From the NCBI GenBank assembly GCA_903813345.2, contig CAIIXF020000001.1, positions 47,015,885 through 47,079,884 on the forward strand: a stretch of 64,000 bases of DNA, given 5' to 3'. Below the pieces are notes generated by a model. That model had not been told where the DNA came from. It did not search any database and saw only the letters and a program-made list of their open reading frames with translations. This document shows, piece by piece, positions 46,691 through 58,559 of the stretch. Every line of letters starts with the position of its first letter. Position 1 is the first letter of the stretch. The stretch comes from Owenia fusiformis (taxonomy: Eukaryota > Annelida > Polychaeta > Sabellida > Oweniidae). The translations under genes and the position numbers were made by a program.

Positions 46691-49600
46691 CGTTTATGGG
46701 TATTTTAGAAGCAATCGAAGAAGATGGCTCTCATCCTAGAATGCGCAGACGGCCTAGGTTCTGTGTGTCTGACACGGCACTGGACTACTCATGTGCAGGA
46801 AACAATGGCCTCAACGGATGCCACGAAGATCGCCCAACAAGAAATAAAATAAGGCGACTCCATGGCCCAAAGTATATCCCCTTAGCTGACTACCTTTCCA
46901 AAAACGAGGTAACGTCAGAACACGATGAAACTGCATTGATGGATGACAAACACCCAAGTGATTTTTCAGTGATTAGAATGGGCTTTGAACAGCAGTACTC
47001 AAAGATTCCAGAATACTTTTTTTTTTTTTTTATTTATCATGTTTTATTTAATACAATAATATATGTAAAAAGAAAATTTCCAAAAAGGCGACTTTGTTTA
47101 ACATTATAAGTCGCAGGGTTAATTATAAAATTTTATTTCAAAAAACAATCCAATTGGTGAAGCAAATTGGTGAATAAATTAAGCATAGAAGGTTTGATAA
47201 TTGCTGCTAACACTCAGACACTTACACACTTCTGGAGAAAAGAGGCACTAGTTTCAAGAACAGTTATGTTTGTAGCGTAGTTAAGTTTTGAGCTGCCAAA
47301 AAGAAAGAAATTCAATTTCTCTTGTTGGGTCTTAAAATTCTTTTTATATTGGATTTCAAGGTTATTTAGTTTAATTTCGAAGTCAGTTAGGAGGGTCCTA
47401 CGGAGTCTGCAGTTAAAGATGACATGCTTGGATGTTTCACTTTTGAATCCACACTTACATTTTGGTGTATCAGCTAGAGTAAAGTTGTGGGCATGAAAAT
47501 GAGATTGAAAAATCAAGTCGACTCTAGTCCTATTAAGACTGATTTCCTCTGGTCTAGGTAAATGCAATGAGGTAGATGATATGATAGGTTCTGGATAAAT
47601 GAGAAGTGTCAATTTAGATTTGAAAGTACTTAAATTGTCTATCTCTTGGAGTTGTTGGGGTAGTTTGTTCCATTCTGAGATAGCAGTAAAAATGCATGTT
47701 TTCTTTAATATCACAGATCTTTTAGCGGGCAAGACAAATTCAGTTGGATTTCTCAAATAGAGAGGAGGTTGTTGTCTCTTATATTTATCAAATATGTTTT
47801 GAACATATGAAGGAACTTTCTGATTTTGGACATTGAACATGAGGGTTAGTCGATGAAACTTCCTCCTCATCTCTAGTTTAGGCCAATTTAGAATATTGAG
47901 CACCTTTTCAGAAGATGACCCATGAATAGTTCCACTACAAATCAGAGCTGCCTTGTAGTAGAGTTGGTCAATGCGTTTTAATTTGGAAATATCTGCACAT
48001 CCATAGAGGATGTCGCAGAAATCAAAATGTGGTAAGATAAAAGATTTGAACATAAGATTTAGATGGTTTCCATTAAGTTTTTTACTTAATGCTTTAAGTG
48101 GATTTAAAAGCTTATCAATTTTCTTTGCAAGATGAGTAATGTGGAAATTGAAAGATAATTTAGAGTCAAGGATAAAGCCAAGGTGTTTATGCGAAGCACA
48201 CCTAGGTATGGATTCAGTTCCCAATTTTAGGTCAGGGGTTATTATTTCATTCTTTTTTGGACTACTAAATGTCAGATCATCACTTTTAGAGGGTTTGAAT
48301 TTTAATTGCCATTTATCAGACCAATTGTTTATAGAATTTAGATCAGATTGGAGGGTGTTTATACATTCAGGCATATTATCATGGCTGAAGGGCTGATAAA
48401 GAGAAGTGTCATCTGCATACAGAAAACACTTGCTTAAAATATCATCAGGTAAATCGTTTATGTAAACTAAGAATAGCAGAGGTCCTAAGATGGACCCCTG
48501 GGGAACTCCCGAATTGATATAGTCGCTGGCTGACCATGGAGATTCGTGACCGTCAATAAGCACTCTTACTTTTCGATTGGTAAGATAAGATTCAATAAGT
48601 AGCATTATATTTGGACCAAAACCGTATGCATGTAGCTTCTTAAGTAATAGCTTATGGGGTAAAGTATCGAAGGCGGCCGATATATCAAGAAAGACTGCAC
48701 GAACATCATTACCATTATCCATATTAGAAGTTAAAAAATCAAGAATACTTAGTAGTTGGTGTTGTGTACTGTGACCTGGGAGAAATCCACTTTGAAAATT
48801 AAATAGAAGATTGTTTGTTAGCAAATGGTCAAACATCCTTTTAAAAATAACTCTCTCGGCTACCTTTGAAAGGCAGCTTAATAGAGTTATTGGACGGTAA
48901 TTAGAAACAAGATTTTTGTCACTTTTTTTATGGCATGGGATAATATTCCCTAGTTTCCATGAATTAGGAAATTTTCTCATTTCAAACATCTTATTGAGAA
49001 ATTTTGAAAATAATTTTGATAAAGATGGAGCTGCTAACTTGAGCATTTTATTACTTAGCTTGTCAGGACCTAAAGCTTTGCTAACATCGAGTGATAAAAG
49101 AATTTCATAAATCTCTCTGTCATTTGTTGAAAGGATATTTAAAAAAGAATCAGTTCTAAGGTCAAATTGAACACTGTCTGTATCTACGTTATGATCAGAA
49201 TGAAAATTTTTGATGAAATGGTCAAGAAATAAATTAGCCTTTTCTGTGCTGGTGAGTATAGAAGAGCCGTTTTGGTTGGTCAAAATAGGAATCCTAACAA
49301 CTTTAGTTTTGAATAAAAGTTTAGATATGACCGACCAGTAAGACTTGCTGCCATATTTAAGGGAGTTTAATTTCTCATACATGTGTGATTCATACTCAAG
49401 TTTGGCCTTTGTTATTTCCTCGTTAACAATATCACACTGGTCAATGTACTTTTGATAGCGTTCTTGATTGTTGTTGTGGCGGTATTTGAAATGTAGACGA
49501 TTCCGTTTATTAATTAGTGTTTTAATGTGAGGCTTGAACCATGGTTTATCATTGCTCCGAACCTTTATAAGTTTATTTGGAATGGTATTAGTAAATATTT

Positions 49601-51850
49601 GGTAGAGTTGGTTAGTAAATTGATCACATAACATGTCCATATCATATGAATTTTCAATAAGTTGATCAAGTCAGTTTGAATTTCTAATTGAGTCGTTGAT
49701 ATTTTGAACATCAGCCTCGGAATATGACCAAATTCTACGGAAATATGGCAGTTCCTTTACTGTACCAATAAATGAGGTACAGACTAAAGTGCTGTGGTCA
49801 GTATTTCCGATTGGAGGTGTAACATTTGAAGAGGATATAAGATTTGGTTGATTAGTAATAAGAAGATCAATGCAGGATTGGCTTCTATTTGTGACACGAG
49901 TTGGTTGGTCAATTAACTGCGAAAAACCCAGACTTTGGAGATGGTTATTAAGCTCATTTCCAGAAAGGTTTTCATTGTCAGCATCCCACCAAATTTTGTT
50001 ACGAGCATTAAAATCCCCATTAATGACAAGCAGGTCAACATTGGCATTAGTCAAAATGTTGGAGCAGGTATCATAAAATCTTTTAAAATATGCTTTAGAC
50101 TGTTGAGTATCTTGGGAAGGGGAACGGTAAAAAACTCCATATATAATGCTCTTGTGGTGGAGCTTAAGTTCAATAAATAAGGCATCTCCCTCAGCATTAA
50201 CAAAATCATGTCGAGCTATAATAGGGATTTCTTCAGATATATAGATAAGTAAGCCACGATTTTTAGCCGAGTAAATTGGAGGATGGAAATTAGGAATGGA
50301 AAAGCGATTGGTAATTTCATCTTGGGTAAAGGTTCCGACTTCACAGAGACCTACAACTTGGCAATCTTCTGTTAAGATACGTGTTTTAAGAGCATCAAAC
50401 CGAGCGCCAAATTGAGCACTGATGCTATTTATGTTGGAGAACAAAAATTTTACAGTTGACCAGTTATGAGGTCCAGGATGTGATTCTATGTCGCCACTTA
50501 AAATAAGTAAGGATTCAATGGTGTTGGGTATATAGCAAAGTTGAGGAGTAAAAACAATGATAAGAAGCACAAATGAAGTGATAACATATATCATATTACG
50601 CAAACTATATGAAGTTGCACTACATGCAACTTGGACATAATTGATAATACTTAAGACTAGGAAGCCCATAATATTTATATAAACAATAAACACAGTTATG
50701 AGTACTAAGGAAATCATATGCGGTGAGAGATTAAGCAATAAACCATTGACCGTTGTAAGGAGCAATAGTAATCCAGTCAATAGTTGAAAGAGTACTTGAA
50801 GCATTTGGCATTTACTAGGTTTGGGAGAGTCAAGTAATTTATTTGTACTGCAGATACTACTGAATAGACCAATGGCTCTACGCCAAGATTGAGTATCTAT
50901 GCCCATTGCCTTATTAAGCAGTTAGCATAAGAGAAATATACATTTAAAAAAAAAAATCAGGTTGAGGTATGGAAAGCTAAGATGAGAACATACGCTACAT
51001 TCTTCTATGTAAGTTTCATGAGGAAGAGGTAAACAAAGTGTGTAAGTGCCAAAGTGAATGAACCTTTATTAAGACTATGACAAGTTTTTAACCTGTTAAA
51101 TAATAGATGGCAACTAAGTTGCTATCTTGCAAGTGGTTCAGAGTCTGGCAGCAATAAAATAAGAAAGGACCAGTGTGTTTCACCAAGGAGGATTATTGGC
51201 TTGGTTTGCAAGGGAAAAACCTTTGTGAATGGGTCACAAAGTTTGTAAGTTGGTTCAACAAACAAAAGGAACTGGTGTGAAAACAAATTAAGGTTTTCAG
51301 GATCACACTGTGATGCAGCTGGGTTATGAAGATGTCAAAGATCTCTACAAACCCAACTTCAAGAAAGATAGACGAGTTTGGCTTCATAAATCATCCTCTA
51401 AAAAACAATTAAACACTATGAGTATGCCCAATGACCACATGCAAAACGAACCACAAGTGCAAGACATTGGCGTTCAATTAGCAAAGAAAGATTCACGTAA
51501 ATGGCTTCGAAAAATCATCAGATAACAAGAAGGGTGCTATTGATGAACGTAATGATTTTCGATCCCATGACACGTTTCGAAATCATAGTAGCCCCCCAAA
51601 TAGAACTGTTTTCGATGTGGGTAATAGTAGCCCGAGTAAAAGCGTTACACTGATCAGCTCTTCCGCAAGTCTGTATTTGAATTCTTCTTTTGAAAATTTG
51701 TATGTTGACACTGACGAGGATGTAACGGCTTCCAAAAGTAATGATTCGGTCAGGTGTCTTCCCGATCTCGACAATGATTGGTGCATCGTGTAAGAAAAGA
51801 CAGCCACGAGATGCATTTGATCTGATCAAGAGCAATGGAGTACTAGTAAT
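46691..51850 (+). pseudogene. unknown protein, copy A: disrupted by a LINE and a frameshift
   Basis: The exon starts after TTCGTTTTCAG at 46690 and reads as copy B up to QQYSKIPEY, where the LINE enters at 47017. Coding similarity resumes at about 51315 (LGYEDVKDLYKPNFKKDRR). One extra base at about 51509 (GGCTTCGAAAAATC here, GGCTTCATAAATC in copy B) then shifts the frame to an early stop, although the downstream sequence still matches copy B to 51793. Two independent lesions make function unlikely. Confidence 0.85.
47017..51310 (-). mobile_element. near-full-length LINE with endonuclease and reverse transcriptase
   Basis: Read on the minus strand: 5' UTR about 51310-50907, pol frame 50906-47214, 3' UTR, then a 14-A tail abutting the target at 47017. 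The frame would be about 1230 codons but is cut by a single in-frame TGA at 49673-49671; the 411 codons before and the 818 after are otherwise open. N-terminal residues about 35-130 form three or four hydrophobic helices, followed by SGDIESHPGP (a degenerate 2A-like motif). Then comes an apurinic endonuclease (NINSI, LCEVG, INGDFNARN, CIDLLITN, NTDHS) and an RT (FLDISAAFDTL, SGVPQGSILGPL, FLYADDTSLY). A CxC...H....C cluster is near the end. It is a CR1/L2/Rex1-like Jockey-superfamily element, recently inserted. Confidence 0.9.
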
Positions 51851-52701
51851 TGGGTAATTAAAAAAATGACAATTATGTGAGTTTCATTCCACATTTCATG
51901 GAATGACTCAAATGTAATGCGTTATTGCTCGTTTAGTAAAATAAATGACCAAGCAATTTTATAAGAATTTTTGTAAGGTTTCATTTTGAGCCTAGAAAAC
52001 AAGAAGAGGTATCTGGCAGAGGTCCGTGATCTGATCATCAATATAGACAGTGATAGATAAGTCCTACGGATGTCGTTTTGAGTGATATAGTTTTTATCGA
52101 CGAGTAATTGATGCCAAATATCAACACGAGTGAGCAAGGCAAACGAATATTGATATTTGATATTATATTTACGAGAAACTTGGAATGCAAAACCATTTTA
52201 TTCCAAGCTGAAAATAATCTGATAGCTGATAATCAGGTATATCCCATGATCAAAATTTGACCAAAAATTAAAAACAAATTCACTTATTATACAACTGTGC
52301 GGGTGATTAACGATATGACCCGTATATGGGACTGATAAACGATTTTCTGGAAAACATCCTAGACCATAATATCAGATAACACAATAATCATCGGCCAGAC
52401 AAATTATGATATCAGTGTATTATGACATCACAAAAAAAGAACATTTGATTGTCTTCGATGTTCATTTGATTTCAAAAGTTATCAAATTGAAGTCAAAGAA
52501 CAGAGCAATAATCGCCTCTCCCTTCAATTAAATAAAGTGGTAAGTAATAGTTTTGGTCTCGTTATTAAAGCAAAAATTTTAAGTCTGCCAAACAAGGAGA
52601 AATATAAAGAATTATGAAACTGCTCTTTATGCAACAAATAACTGCCAAAAGATAGGCCTACTATAAGTTGCATTATGGACTTGGTTGAATTTCGTTTTCA
52701 G

Positions 52702-53510
52702 CGTTTATGGGTATTTTAGAAGCAATCGAAGAAGATGGCTCTCATCCTAGAATGCGCAGACGGCCTAGGTTCTGTGTGTCTGACACGGCACTGGACTACT
52801 CGTGTGCAGGAAACAATGGCCTCAACGGATACCACGAAGATCGCCCAACAAGAAATAAAATAAGGCGACTTCATGGCCCAAAATATATCCCCTTAGCTGA
52901 CTACCTTTCCAAAAACGAGGTAATGTCAGAACACGATGAAACTGCATTGATGGATGACAGACACCCAAGTGATTTTTCAGTGATTAGAATGGGCTTTGAA
53001 CAGCAGTACTCCAAGATTCCAGAATACTTGAAGCAGCTGGGTTATGAAGATGCCAAAGATCTCTACAAACCCAACTTCAAGAAAGATAGACGAGTTTGGC
53101 TTCATAAATCATCCTCTAAAAAACAATTAAACAGTATGAGTATGCCCAATGACCACATGCAAAACGAACCACAAGTGCAAGACATTGGCGTTCAATTAGC
53201 AAAGAAAGATTCACGTAAATGGCTTCATAAATCATCAGATAACAAGAAGGGAGCTATTGATGAACCTAATGATTTTCGATCCCATGACACGTTTCGAAAT
53301 CATAGTAGCCCCCCAAATAGAACTGTTCGCAATGTGGGTAATAGTAGCCCGAGTAAAAGCGTTACACTGATCAGCTCTTCTGCAAGTCTGTATTTGAATT
53401 CTTCTTTTGAAAATTTGTATGTTGACACTGACGAGGATGTAACGGCTTCCAAAAGTAATGATTCGGTCAGGTGTCTTCCCGATCTCGACAATGATTGGTG
53501 CATCGTGTAA
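52702..53510 (+). CDS. unrecognised protein, copy B, terminal exon (open)
   Basis: The exon begins after the acceptor TTCGTTTTCAG (52701), is entered in phase 1 (CG TTT ATG), and runs open to TAA at 53508-53510. From the Met at 52707 it encodes 267 aa. It is hydrophilic, basic in the first half and Ser/Asn-rich in the second, with no signal peptide or membrane helix. A motif is repeated twice: KKDRRVWLHKSSSKK (about 126-140) and KKDSRKWLHKSSDNKK (about 165-180). It ends PDLDNDWCIV. Upstream exons were not found inside the duplicated unit, so the true N-terminus is unknown. Splicing from BCO exon 9 (also phase 1) is formally possible but would delete the fourth iron ligand. Preservation of the frame while copy A decays suggests a real gene. 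Confidence 0.6.
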
Positions 53511-53775
53511 GAAAAGACAGACACGACATGCATTTGATCTGATCAAGAGCAATGGAGTTATTGGGTAATTAAAAAAATGACAATTATGTGAGTTTCATGA
53601 CTCAAATGTAATGCGTTATTGTTCGTTTAGCAAAATAAATGACCAAGCAATTTCATTAGAATTTTTGTAAGGTTTCATTTTGATTTTAAAACATTCATAT
53701 TTTGCTTGAAGACGATATCTAATGACCTTTTTGAGAACAATTTTTTAAGATTACACGATTATGAATAGTCTATAG

Positions 53776-56700
53776 CTACAAGACAGCTGTTCTTTTTATG
53801 GCTAATACCTTATAAGGTAATGCACATATTGTGAGTCCTATTTTCCCCTGTAAACTTGGCAGGGGCAGATCAGGAGGAAGTCGAAAGTGAAAACGTTGGA
53901 GCATGCTTGTGAAGAATAAGAACAACTCTGTTCGTGCTAGGGACTCCCCTAGACACATTCTTTTACCTGAAAAACAAAATGAAAACAATTAGGACTTATG
54001 AGAGTCTCGTGACTAGCAGAACTCTGAAGGTACAACCAGTAAAAGTGAAACGAACCCTTATATCCAAAGCAAAGATTAAAATAAAAACGCAATGAATCAG
54101 CGTAATATACCCCAACCCTACCATAACATATTCACCAATCCATCACGATCCAAAATCATTTTGATTTATCAGAGCCCTATCGAACAGTAAAGCTGTGTTA
54201 AACCCACAATGATCCAAAATCGTTTGACCATCGTTCGGAATGCTTATGATTTGTTTCTGGTTGGACTCGTAATTGCTTCTTTTCTATCTGTGTTTTATTC
54301 TGTTTTTTTGCTCTGTATCTTTGACAAGGGAAATAAAGATACAATAAACAATTTTTGTGATGTCTGGATACTTTTTACTTTAGATTATCGCCCTAAGCAC
54401 CCTTTGCACTCTTTTGGCCATGGACTGTTCATGACATTATCTTTTGGGACAGATATCAAAATATTCCAGTACTTATATATAACCGCGTAATCATATAAAT
54501 CATGCAATTATACAGGAATACACTTCCATGGTTGTCAAACGTTTTGAGGGAAGTGTAGGACACTTACCTAGAGAAAATGGAATGAAGTGTGCAGGTTTGT
54601 TAACTTTCCCCTTGTCATCTAAGAAGTTTCGAGGATCGAATTCATCCGGATTCTTCCAGAGTTTACTGTCTGCTAGGGCTGCCCATATGTTCGGGAAAAT
54701 CATTGTGCCTTTTGGTAGCATATACTGTCTGAACTTAACATCTTCTGTTGTGGAATGTGGTAAAGCAAATGGGATAATATTAGCAAATCGTTGTATTTCC
54801 ATTATACAAGCGTCAGTGTATGGTACCTTTGGTTTATCAGCCATAGAAATCATTGCTTCTGTTCCTATGTTATCATCTAGTTCTTGGTGGATCTTCGCTT
54901 GGATATCCTGATTTATCGCCAGATAGAGGATCCCCCATCTTAATGTGTTGATCATTGTATCTGTCCCTGCAGCAAATAGGTCGCTTATTACCTCCAGTAA
55001 CTGATCATCTGAAAAAAGAGCCAGTGTGTTATTAGAAAAAACATGTAAGAACACGTACCCTCGAAAGAAAATGTTCATGTACCATAATTAGTATCGATAG
55101 TATAAACAGCAAAATAATGCAAATAGCGTTATAAAACGATACAATTTATCATTATCATAATCATTTTCCATTGGGTAAATCATGGGCATTCAATAGCTAT
55201 TGAAAGCCAATAGGTAAATACATAAATGATACCCTGTAAGTCTTTTCCCCCCGGGCTTTTCCCCTATTTCTTTTTCCCTATACTTTACCCAAAACCTCCC
55301 ACAACATAACCGTCGTTCACTTACCTGTAAACCCATGTTTCCCAGGATTGATCTTCTCTTGGGCTGCCATTTCCTTGAGGTATGCATCCAAGAAATCTTT
55401 TATATTTACAGGACTGTGAGTCTTTTTGTGTTCTGCGATAGTTCTCTCTAGAAACTCGGTAAGTGGTTCATCATTTTCAAGAGCCTCTTTAAACTTAAAT
55501 GGATCCCCGGGAATGTATTTCAAAAATGGAAAATAGTTCAACACAGACGAGGCTCCAATGTGTTCCACATTTTTATTTAGATATTCCAGATACAGTTGAA
55601 TGTCTTCATTATCGTATGTGACTCTTTCACCAAAAACTAAAAGGCAGATTATATTTGCAACTGCTTTTCCAATAATATTCCACATGTCAAAGGCTACTCC
55701 ATTTTCTTTTTCTATCTCAGCTAGGAAGATCGTAATTTCATCTTGTATCCTGGGCTCCATATAGGTTTTTCCCATACCAAAGTCCTTTAAGACCCCTAAT
55801 GCAAAATGCCTTTGCTCTTTCCAAAGTGGCCCCTCGGATGCAGCAAGACCTGTAAGATTACCCTAGAGAGATTAACCCTAATAAATACCATCATCTAGAA
55901 AGACCGGGCTTCTTCATGTTTACAGTTTCTAGTATTAAAAATGAAATGGGGGGGGGGGATCATGCAATGGAGGGACTTCCACATTTATACTCACAGGATG
56001 TCAACGCTTAATTTTCGTAATTTGATGAAACTTGCACTTTAATCAAGACAAATAAAAAAATCACATGATTTATCTTTAACTTAAAATGGTCGCTCTACAC
56101 CAGTCAGTGTTCGCTGTATTTTTCACGGTTACAAAAAAATATTTGACTTTTAATATATTCATCTATAGGGTTAGCTAGGCCACTTGGTTTAAAAATATTG
56201 TTTTGAAAATGGTGACACTCAAGAACATTTCACTTGAAACATACATACAAAATCAAGTAACATAATGTTCTCTTCATTATGAGCTTCAACACTGGTGATC
56301 CACTCGATTACGCTGGTTACCAAAACGATTCGTTTTGGTAACAAAATGACGGAACATCGAAGGTACGATTTTTCTCTTTTCCTCATTTCACGCGTTGTAG
56401 GCAGAATTCCCAAGACATTTTTTAACACAAACGTGTATCAGTATCAAATGTTGATAACCTTGGAAAATTATTTAGAAAAAATGAAGTTTTTGTTTTTGGG
56501 GAGACTGATGGATGCACCCCATGAGTCTGTTCAAAAGCAACTTTTTGTGCGCAGGGTTAGTAGTTACACTATCAAAACAATATGTCATGAAGAATCCAGA
56601 GGATTTATAGCTGATATCAAACATATAATTCAGAAGTATGAACATATTTCAGAGGGTTTCGACAATTTTATTGAAACAGGTGAAAAAATACCTAAGCGAT

Positions 56701-58532
56701 TATGGAAATTGAGGGTAAATGGTTGTATTGACTATTCTGCTGAACAATTATATCTTCATCAAATACAGTCAGATAAAAAGATTAGGCGCTTTTCCAATAT
56801 TCATCCTCATTTAAAGCCTTGCATTCACTACACATTAAGTAAGAAATACCCAGAAAATCTGTGGTCAATAGCACACCTGCTTCAACTTTCCTTGATTGAG
56901 GAACACGAAACAAACGTAATATGTAAAGCATGTAATTGTGAATATATAGATGTCACTAAACATATTTTGCTAGATTGTTCATATGTTAGCAATGTGAGAG
57001 ACGACTTGTTCAGTGAAATTACAAATGTACTTGATGTAACAACATCAACTTCACTCCTTAATGGCGATGAAGAAGTTTTGATTGAAACGCTGTTAGGTGG
57101 TAATTCTGATATTCAATTTATTAATGATGAAATCTATGAGCAGTTTATTATGATGTCATGTAAATACGTTAACAGAATGATTAAATTGTTATATTCAATA
57201 GAACTTTAACTAAATGAGACGTCCAGGAGCTGCTCGTTGTATATTTTTCATGAGATACTATATATTAAATACTGAATATAACGATTTAATGTAAATAATT
57301 GTACATTATACATGTTTTTCCTTTTTTAGCTAAATAGCTCAATATTGTACTCTTCATATATGAAGGAATAAAAGTTATACTTTTAACCCAAACCGTTTAT
57401 GTAACTTAAGTGAGGAATTAAATCGACGATTCTGTTGTCTTTTGAGCTATTTTTTCGCAAACATGTACATTTTCTAAAACATATGATACTGCCATATACG
57501 TTAGTGAGAAAAACGTAAAAAACGTCGTGGGGATTCTGCCTACAACGCGTGAAATAAGGAAAAAAGAAAAAATCGTACCTCCGACGTTCCGACATTTTGT
57601 TACCAAAACGAACCGTTTCGGTAATCAGCGTAATCGAGATGATCACCAGTGTACAAGTGCATTAAGCATATCTCTAGGGGAAGGCTATTCATTTACCTAA
57701 CATTCCGGCCATATCATCTGTAATGAACATAGGCGGCCTTCCAGCAAAAACATCTCCTTGTCTTACAAATGCTTCCTTGATAGCCGCGTAACTGTTCAGC
57801 ACTACGACGGGCTTCCTACCCATCCTGTGAATTTTTTAATACGATATATGTTTTTTGAAAAAACGTTTGATGTGTTGAATAGAATATAGCATGGTAGTTG
57901 TATTCATACTTGTTAAGTCATACTTGCTGATGAGACACATTTAGCATTACCTGAGAATAACATCATGATGGTCTCAAGCATTACGGTTTGCATATTTGTT
58001 TTATTCATCAATACTAGTAATATCAATTTTCAGTGTACAACAGGCAACTGACACCCATATATATGTATATAGTTACATATAATTATATAACATAATTGTA
58101 TTAATCAAGATAAGATATAAAACTGTTTTTATAAGATAGAAAATTAGAAGAAAAGTACCAAGAGAAAGAAATATACATTCATATGAGCTATAGCTAAATG
58201 TTATACAGTTCAATTTAATTACACAATCGCAATTTACATTTACAACCTATGATTAATACAATTTACATCACATGATTATCAATTTGAATTTTGATAATTT
58301 ACAATTACCTCAACGTGAAAACATCTCCATATTTCTTTCCAAGTGAAACGCATGTCTTATGAAGCTCTTTTCCTAGAAACGGGAAATTGCCAACTATTGG
58401 TAGAGCAGCTGGTCCAGGTGGAAGTTGTCCTCTCGAGTTATAATACAGAAATATAAGTCCACATATTAGAACGACAATTAAAGTAACAATTGAGACGTGG
58501 AGAGTCGTTATTGAAAGTAACTCCATCACCAT
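53776..58532 (-). CDS. cytochrome P450, CYP2-like, complete
   Basis: Minus-strand exons: 58532-58309, 57824-57697, 55849-55325, 55008-54568, 53966-53776 (stop TAG). The sum is 1509 nt, 502 aa, with all phases consistent (2,1,1,1). Features: N-terminal signal anchor (about 8-30) and proline hinge [26 protein letters not shown]-helix WKEQR (127-131); I-helix AAGTDT (305-310); K-helix EIQR (363-366); FDPRNF; heme loop FSLGKRMCLG with the axial Cys444. The order and phrases ([15 protein letters not shown]) are those of clan 2 (CYP2U/2J-like) microsomal monooxygenases. The substrate is unknown. Intron 2 carries a transposon with a LINE fragment. Confidence 0.93.
56290..57651. mobile_element. inverted-repeat transposon with CACTGGTGATC ends in P450 intron 2
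   Basis: The left arm (56290-about 56455) and right arm (about 57410-57651) are inverted copies beginning CACTGGTGATC, with an inner ACGAACCGTTTCGGTAA-type palindrome and GTTGTAGGCAGAATTCCC. The flanks are TTCAA (56285-56289) and TACAA (57652-57656), a 5-bp duplication with one mismatch. The interior is a LINE fragment; no transposase. A third arm copy is at 35925-36182. Confidence 0.78.
56450..57400 (+). pseudogene. C-terminal LINE pol fragment inside the transposon
   Basis: From about 56450 to the stop at 57207-57209 a frame encodes the distal part of a LINE pol protein, ending in a CKAC...[12 protein letters not shown] zinc-knuckle-like cluster comparable to that of the element at 9870-11786. 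No palm motifs are present, so the copy is heavily 5'-truncated. The upstream 50 codons of the continuous frame (from 56295) come from the transposon arm and make a chimeric reading frame. Confidence 0.7.
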
Positions 58533-58559
58533 CTCGCTTCTCAGTTTAAATGAACTGGC

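Larger units (their letters stand above)
46028..53683 (+). repeat. tandem duplication of a ~1.7-kb unit (copy A carries a LINE)
   Basis: Copy A runs 46028 to about 51985 and copy B from about 51985 to 53683. Both start AGCCTAGA(C/A)AACAAGAAGAG and end GTAAGGTTTCATTTTGA. Apart from the 4.3-kb LINE in copy A they match closely, with small indels (for example about 40 bp missing from A near 46540). The unit contains the single recognisable exon of an unknown gene. Confidence 0.9.

Noticed and set aside
45236-53510. Fusion of BCO exon 9 to the unknown exon at 46691 or 52702
   Set aside because: The phase fits, but it would remove the conserved C-terminus with the fourth iron-ligand His; BCO has its own proper last exon at 45583.
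54500-54567. P450 frame continuing past the heme-preceding FSL
   Set aside because: It is intron sequence after a GTAAGT donor; the true continuation GKRMCLG is at 53966.
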